From Kocuria flava (GTDB taxonomy: Bacteria; Actinomycetota; Actinomycetes; Actinomycetales; Micrococcaceae), in assembly GCF_001482365.1 (NCBI RefSeq), contig NZ_CP013254.1, positions 3,410,001-3,474,000 on the forward strand: 64,000 nt of DNA. The letters are read 5' to 3'. Position 1 is the stretch's first letter. Each line of letters starts with the position of its first letter. The notes below the pieces were generated by a model. The model was not told where the DNA came from and did no database searches. It was given only the letters and a program-made list of their open reading frames with translations. Positions 61,801-64,000 of this stretch are shown here, piece by piece. The position numbers and the translations under genes are program-made.

Positions 61801-61955
61801 CCGGGGCCGTAGACGCGGGGGGCGGCGGCCAGCAGCCAGACCAGCCCGGCCAGCGGCACGGCGGCCAGGACGTAGAAGGCGCTGCGGCCCAGGCGGGGGA
61901 AGAGGAGGGGCGCGACCGTCGCCGCCACTGCGTGGAGCAGGAGCACGACGGTCAT
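58866..61955 (-). CDS. mnhA: Na+/H+ antiporter subunit MnhA fused to MnhB
   Basis: The 1029-residue protein has an NuoL-like N-terminal region (MDALAWVMSLLVLGVGSLVL; LLFVFWEITTVLSFLLISYS; STKSALIPLHFWL-type segment GAATKSALIPLHFWLPAAMA; GTVSQLGFLVVVVG) and, after about residue 850, the MnhB domain (LLFHTFMMVSLYLLVAGHND, PGGGFAGGLLAGLALAVRYL). No separate mnhB gene exists, so the two are fused, as usual in actinobacteria. The complex swaps cytosolic Na+ for H+ for pH and salt tolerance. TTGGAGG precedes the ATG; TAGGGT at 62010-62005 is a likely -10. Confidence 0.96.
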   Translation of the reverse strand: MTVVLLLHAVAATVAPLLFPRLGRSAFYVLAAVPLAGLVWLLAAAPRVYGPGGGWTESWTWIPSLDLGITFRMDALAWVMSLLVLGVGSLVLFYCARYFKSGAEGVGGFGAQLLAFAGAMFGLVTADDLLLLFVFWEITTVLSFLLISYSRTRLSARRAALQALVVTTAGGLAMLVGMIMLGETAGTYRISALLERAPELAQAGTVVDVAVLLLLVGAATKSALIPLHFWLPAAMAAPTPVSAYLHAAAMVKAGVYLVARFAPGYAETALWQPVVVVLGLATMLFGGWAALKQYDLKLILAYGTVSQLGFLVVVVGWGSADTAQAGMAMLLSHGLFKATLFLVVGIIDHRAGTRDIRRLSGLFRRVPVLFGVALVAAASMAGVPPLAGFVTKEAVLTAFVHATGEPWGTLVLTGLVAGSVLTFAYSARFVWGGFAHKSAHFSELDEGVGGRSVISDVDRVEPSFLAAPALLTVLTVVYGLWPAPVDAMLQPYVAQFPPVTGHEFYLALWHGLTPALGLSALVLAAGTALYLARQPVSDLQRALPALPPGELLYRRTINVLDLFAVWVTGRTQRGSLSFYLSVILLTAIVVPAIVLFAAETPPLAAVHWADGPGQLVAGVVMVVAALLVPLARKRFLAVLLVSVTGYGLALIFALQGAPDLALTQTLVETVSLIAFVLALRSLPAPLWHRNPTGHRALRAGIAVAFGVFMTALAAFSISSRSADPISLELPRMAYELGDGQNVVNVILVDIRAWDTFGEISVLVLAATGVASLIFVTGRGDRIVRSGPDTGQMRVLRTRSAEALDDTGREAELTLARRFARSGAAEEDPFLLAGHTLAPERRSIVFEVVTRLLFHTFMMVSLYLLVAGHNDPGGGFAGGLLAGLALAVRYLAGGRYELEQATPINAGAMLGAGLAITALYAVTPVFLGGSVMQSYTWEVDLLLFGPQKFVSAIVFDIGVYLIVVGLILDILRSLGGRIDERVEEDAVRRRRRTGGTRIRLSGRRATPVPRAGSRPATAGAPAGEDGGRSR

Positions 61956-62095
61956 GGGGCGCCTCCAAAGGGTCGTGGGGCGGGGTGCTCCCCCGCGGAG
62001 AGACCACCCTATCAAAACGGGATTCCCGCCCCGTTGCGCGCTCGCCGCGCCGTTGCGCGCAGCGCGCCCCGGTCCGGCCCGGCGCGCCGCCTAGC

Positions 62096-63175
62096 TGTAC
62101 CCGGTCAGGACGTTGGTAGCAGGAGGGTGTTGACGTGAGGAGAGCCTCCGGGTGGGGTGTGGCTTGTCTAAGGCCCACATCCACCACGGAGGCTCCCGTG
62201 TCCCACCGTAATGCCCGCACCACCGTCCACGGCAGGCTGCTCATCGTCTCCCGGCACCGTTCCGGGATGCCGAAGTCCCACATCGCCAAAGCCATGGGGA
62301 TCTCGCGCAAGTGTGTGTCTCACTGGATCGCCCGCTACGACACCGAGGGCGAGACCGGTCTGCAGGACCGGTCCTCCCGCCCGCACACCACCCCGACCCG
62401 CACCTGCCCGAGCACGGAGCAGCGGGTCCTGGCGCTGCGCGCCAGGACCCGGCGGGGCCAGGACTGGATCGCAGGTGAGCTGGGCATCCCGGCACGCACG
62501 GTGGGGCGGATCCTGGCCCGCCACCAGGTCCCGTACCTGCGGGAGCTGGACCCGCTCACCGGTGCGGTGATCCGGTCCTCGAAGACCACCGCGGTGCGCT
62601 ACGAACGCGAGCACCCCGGGGAGTTGGTGCACATGGACGTGAAGAAGCTCGGGCGGATCCCTGATGGTGGCGGCTGGCGTGCCTTGGGGCGTGCGAACGC
62701 GGTCAGAGATCGACGCCATGGGCCCGGCTTCGACTACGTGCACTCGGTGGTCGACGACCACTCGAGGCTGGCGTACTCGGAGATCCACGCCGATGAGAAG
62801 GGCGCCACCTGCGCGGAGTTCCTGGCCCGGGCGGCCGTCTACTTCGCCGGCCACGGGATCCCGAGGATCGAGCGGGTGATGACCGACAACGCCTTCGCCT
62901 ACCGTCATTCCGCGGCCGTGCGGGAGGTGGTCGCGGCCCTGGGTGCCAAGCAGATCTTCATCCGCCCGCACTGCCCGTGGCAGAACGGCAAGGTGGAGCG
63001 CCTCAACCGCACCCTGGCCACCGAGTGGGCCTACCGGCAGGTCTTCATCAGCAACGACGAACGCACCGCCGCCCTTGCCCCCTGGATCGAGCACTACAAC
63101 ACTGAAAGACGCCACAGCGCACTCGGCGGACACCCACCGGTCAGCCGCCTGCGACCAACCTCATGACCGGGTACA
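62096..63175 (+). mobile_element. IS481-family insertion sequence
   Basis: The 1080-bp element has perfect 12-bp ends TGTACCCGGTCA / TGACCGGGTACA and a 6-bp duplication CCTAGC at 62090-62095 and 63176-63181. It is intact and sits in the divergent promoter region between mnhA and the MFS gene. Confidence 0.95.
62198..63166 (+). CDS. IS481-family transposase
   Basis: The 322-residue transposase has an N-terminal helix-turn-helix (SHIAKAMGISRKCVSHWIAR), a second HTH (DWIAGELGIPARTVGRILAR) and the DDE core: LVHMDVKKLGRIPDGGGWRA, VHSVVDDHSRLAYSEIHADE, RVMTDNAFAYRHS and HCPWQNGKVERLNRTLATEW, with the final HYNTERRHSALGGHPPVSRL. GTG at 62198 follows ACGGAGG. It appears functional. Confidence 0.95.
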   Translation: MSHRNARTTVHGRLLIVSRHRSGMPKSHIAKAMGISRKCVSHWIARYDTEGETGLQDRSSRPHTTPTRTCPSTEQRVLALRARTRRGQDWIAGELGIPARTVGRILARHQVPYLRELDPLTGAVIRSSKTTAVRYEREHPGELVHMDVKKLGRIPDGGGWRALGRANAVRDRRHGPGFDYVHSVVDDHSRLAYSEIHADEKGATCAEFLARAAVYFAGHGIPRIERVMTDNAFAYRHSAAVREVVAALGAKQIFIRPHCPWQNGKVERLNRTLATEWAYRQVFISNDERTAALAPWIEHYNTERRHSALGGHPPVSRLRPTS

Positions 63176-63189
63176 CCTAGCATGACGGC

Positions 63190-64000
63190 ATGGACGCCCC
63201 TCCCCCCGCCCCCGCACCGGCCCGCACGGACGCCGCCCCCGACCGCCGCCGGGTGTGGGCCTGGAGCCTGTGGGACGTGGGGTCGGCGGCGTTCAACGCG
63301 GTGATGACCACGTTCGTGTTCACGGTCTACCTCACCGGCGAGGCCTTCGGCGGGGAGAACCGGGCCTCCGCCGCGCTGGGCTGGGGCATGGGCGCCGCCG
63401 GCGTCGTCGTGGCCCTGCTGGCCCCGGTGGTGGGCCAGCGCAGCGACGGCACCGGGCGGCGCCGGTTCTGGCTGGGCACGAACACGATGCTCACGGCGCT
63501 GCTCACGGGCCTGTGCTTCTTCGTGCTGCCCGATCCGTCCTACCTGTGGCTCGGCGTGGGGCTGCTGGCGCTGGCCAACGTCTTCGACGAGTTCGCCGTG
63601 GTCAACTACAACGCGATGCTGCCGGGCCTCGCCGGCCGGGAGCACATCGGGCGGGTCAGCGGGCAGGGCTGGGCGATGGGCTACTTCGGCGGGATCCTCG
63701 CCCTGGCGATCGTCCTGTTCGGCTTCGTCAGCCCCGGGCTGCTGGGGCTGCCCGAGGAGGACGCCCTCAACGTCCGGGCCGTGGCCCTGTTCTCGGGGCT
63801 GTGGATCGCGGCGTTCTCCGTCCCGGTGCTGCTGGCGGTGCCCGACGCGCCGCCGGCCCACCGCGGCCCCCGGCCCTCCGTGCTGCGCTCCTACCGGCAG
63901 CTGGGGCGGACCCTGCGGGAACTGTGGCGCGACGCCCCCGACACCCTGCGCTTCCTGCTGGCCTCCGCCGTGTTCCGGGACGGGCTCAACGCGGTGTTCA
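63190..64000 (+). CDS. MFS transporter (UMF1/Atg22-like), partial
   Basis: The reading frame is open to the right edge (270 codons seen). It starts with a Pro/Ala-rich stretch, then RRRVWAWSLWDVGSAAFNAV, MTTFVFTVYLTGEAFGGENR, VGQRSDGTGRRRFWLGTNTM and GRVSGQGWAMGYFGGILALA, matching the UMF1 branch of MFS. Substrate unknown. The -10 TAGCAT (63178-63183) ends 6 nt before the ATG, but the IS481 element cuts off the native -35. Confidence 0.88.
   Translation, partial: MDAPPPAPAPARTDAAPDRRRVWAWSLWDVGSAAFNAVMTTFVFTVYLTGEAFGGENRASAALGWGMGAAGVVVALLAPVVGQRSDGTGRRRFWLGTNTMLTALLTGLCFFVLPDPSYLWLGVGLLALANVFDEFAVVNYNAMLPGLAGREHIGRVSGQGWAMGYFGGILALAIVLFGFVSPGLLGLPEEDALNVRAVALFSGLWIAAFSVPVLLAVPDAPPAHRGPRPSVLRSYRQLGRTLRELWRDAPDTLRFLLASAVFRDGLNAVF

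Noticed and set aside
58366..62310. A 1314-codon minus-strand frame covering mnhA
   Set aside because: Only its last 167 codons are real (mnhC). The rest is an Arg/Ala/Pro-rich shadow of mnhA.

Overview
The window is very GC-rich actinobacterial DNA. The order dnaK-grpE-dnaJ-hspR with a HAIR operator, a fused mnhA(B)CDEFG antiporter operon, a DUF222/HNH gene, a c-di-AMP riboswitch ahead of an NlpC/P60 hydrolase and many leaderless genes (TANNNT ending 6-7 nt before ATG/GTG) point to Micrococcaceae, most likely Kocuria or a close relative (inference from gene content; no database search was possible).

Positions 1-16.5 kb form a mobile, copper-centred accessory region. It holds a decayed adenylate-forming ligase, a secreted DUF305 protein, an 18-Cys four-helix copper-storage protein, two secreted NlpC/P60 proteins (the second frameshifted), a CopRS/CutRS-like two-component system, a membrane acyltransferase, and a CsoR-controlled copZ - small membrane protein - copA - YHS protein - csoR cluster. 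The response-regulator gene is broken inside codon 109 by an IS701-family element, which was itself hit in its target duplication by an IS5-family element. Removing both and one copy of each target duplication restores a 234-codon frame. A second, inverted IS701 copy lies after csoR. Three copies of the direct repeat TGAAGATTNNATGAAGAT lie upstream of the copper-storage gene, in the gap before the NlpC riboswitch, and upstream of the acyltransferase. They are the best candidates for the response regulator's operators.

Positions 16.5-20.6 kb look like a small cargo or defence island: IS3 and IS21 scars, a three-Cys DUF5131 (Gp37/Gp68) protein with a LexA-like box over its -35 region, its convergent partner TcmP (methyltransferase-like fold), a small one-helix membrane protein and an AlbA_2 (Schlafen-like) protein. 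The stretch ends at an 18-bp perfect hairpin and tRNA-Gly(GCC).

Positions 20.9-62.0 kb are core-like chromosome. They include an MFS exporter, DUF72, a CDP-alcohol phosphatidyltransferase, a MerR/SulP divergent pair with a clear palindromic operator, an OafA-type acyltransferase carrying one nonsense codon, VOC and DinB proteins, two tandem HAD phosphatases, a DEAD-box helicase, an SDR, a DUF222/HNH protein, a 13-unit decamer repeat, a hexose-6-phosphate mutarotase, an AGCS symporter, a LOG-family protein, a perfect 190-bp palindrome with no loop, trmB, a GNAT protein, the heat-shock operon, a BCCT transporter, a P-loop kinase, a PabC-like lyase, a TPP-riboswitch-controlled ykoEDC (HMP/thiamin ECF) transporter, DUF4235, and the mnh operon. 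An intact IS481-family element (6-bp duplication CCTAGC) has landed in the promoter of the last gene, an MFS transporter that runs off the right edge.
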